Shown here: one piece after another, positions 63,540 through 64,000 of the stretch | Layout of the letters: the number at the start of each line of letters is the position of its first letter | Position numbering within the stretch: position 1 is the first letter of the stretch | From: Thalassotalea euphylliae | GTDB taxonomy: Bacteria; Pseudomonadota; Gammaproteobacteria; Enterobacterales; Alteromonadaceae | NCBI RefSeq assembly: GCF_003390375.1 | Contig: NZ_QUOT01000001.1 | Location: 434,001-498,000 of the forward strand | Direction of reading: 5' to 3' | Length of the DNA: 64,000 bases | Notes under the pieces: model-generated | Database searches by the model: none | Told to the model about the DNA's origin: nothing | The model's input: only the letters and a program-made list of their open reading frames with translations | Position numbers and translations under genes: made by a program

Positions 63540-64000
63540 TTATTTTTTATCGCGCCAAATGTCGGCATTTTTTATGCCTAACTTATCAGGGTCAAAACTA
63601 TACTCTTCAACCCCTTCTTGCTGCTGACGCTCATAGTCTTTCAGTGCTTTTATAGCTGGTTTAGCCATAAAGAAAATCACTAAAATACCAATAATGTTTA
63701 ACCAGGCCATTAAGCCAACACCAACATCACCTAAGCCCCATGCAATATCTGCTGCTTTTACCGTACCGTAGAAAGTGGCCACCATAATGGCAACTTTTAA
63801 CAAGAAGGTTAAGGCAGGGATTTTGAACGTACGCTTGATGTAAGCAACGTTGTTTTCCGCAATAAAGTAGTAAGCCAAAATAGTGGTAAACGCAAAGAAG
63901 AACAAGGCTAATGCAATAAATGGTTTACCAATGCCTGGCAGCATGCCTTCCACAGCAATTTGGGTAAATGCTGGGCTGTTAGCTGCAACATCAGCGGCTA
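63540..64000 (-). CDS. Sodium:alanine symporter family protein, C-terminal part
   Basis: The 3' end of a gene whose start is outside the window. The visible 153 residues show three to four transmembrane helices. AGCS-type features are GMLPGIGKPFIALALFFFAFTTILAYYFIAENNVAYI, then KVAIMVATFYGTVKAADIAWGLGDVGVGLMAWLNIIGILVIFF and a charged tail ending WRDKK. This resembles Na+/alanine symporters (AGCS) at their C-terminus. Reading continues to the last base, so the frame is open. Confidence 0.9.
   Translation of the reverse strand, partial: AADVAANSPAFTQIAVEGMLPGIGKPFIALALFFFAFTTILAYYFIAENNVAYIKRTFKIPALTFLLKVAIMVATFYGTVKAADIAWGLGDVGVGLMAWLNIIGILVIFFMAKPAIKALKDYERQQQEGVEEYSFDPDKLGIKNADIWRDKK

Overview
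The window is about 64 kb of the chromosome of an AT-rich marine gammaproteobacterium. Gene order and protein content fit the Alteromonadales, most likely Colwelliaceae (Colwellia or Thalassotalea type): tusDCBE next to a BI-1/YccA protein, uvrY-uvrC-pgsA followed by Gly/Cys/Leu tRNAs, fabA next to rmf, sppA-ansA, and a HexR-controlled Entner-Doudoroff cluster. That placement is an inference; no 16S gene is present. There is no prophage, plasmid backbone, complete insertion sequence or CRISPR array. Most of the window is ordinary housekeeping DNA, with small islands of decayed or unusual genes.

Layout. 0-6.7 kb: asnS, an archaeal riboflavin-kinase-like protein, a secreted nucleotide pyrophosphatase, a purine phosphoribosyltransferase, a frameshifted M28 lipoprotein peptidase and a TPR lipoprotein. 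6.9-9.8 kb: three identical tRNA-Ser(UGA) genes, each with its own promoter, leader hairpin and terminator, separated by a broken HExxH metallopeptidase-like gene and an HDOD gene. 9.9-12.8 kb: tag, a BI-1 family protein and tusDCBE. 13-32 kb: a central-carbon block with two GAPDH genes, gnd, zwf-pgl-edd-glk-eda, hexR, pyk and pfkA, with HexR operator sequences before gapA, zwf and hexR. A large tubulin/FtsZ-superfamily GTPase gene, interrupted by an in-frame TAA, lies between gapA and eda. A FosA-like gene, also with an in-frame TAA, lies at 30 kb. 32-34.3 kb: a LytS/LytTR two-component pair. 34.5-39.3 kb: a TPP-riboswitch-controlled thiamine uptake operon (TonB receptor, YkoF-like protein, PnuC-type transporter, kinase). 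39.4-46 kb: hinT and a tripartite RND efflux operon. 46.2-48.2 kb: a GGDEF-EAL protein. 48.6-52.4 kb: four tRNAs, pgsA, uvrC, uvrY. 52.6-64 kb: fabA, rmf, sixA-like, small enzymes, DoxX, a MITE-like repeat, sppA, ansA, a DUF349 protein, yeaC-like and the end of an alanine/sodium symporter.

How it works together. Glucose is phosphorylated by Glk and oxidised by Zwf and Pgl, then goes either to the Entner-Doudoroff branch (Edd, Eda) or to Gnd. Triose phosphate continues through GapA and Pyk. HexR is expected to couple these steps to KDPG level. The thiamine operon serves TPP-dependent central metabolism by uptake. The best candidate for a poorly described system is the solitary tubulin-like GTPase at 19.0-21.3 kb. 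It keeps recognisable GTP-binding loops on both sides of its stop codon. Four genes in the first 31 kb (M28, HExxH, tubulin-like, FosA-like) carry otherwise clean reading frames broken by one or two point events. This means either recent decay or base-call errors, and the sequence alone cannot decide.
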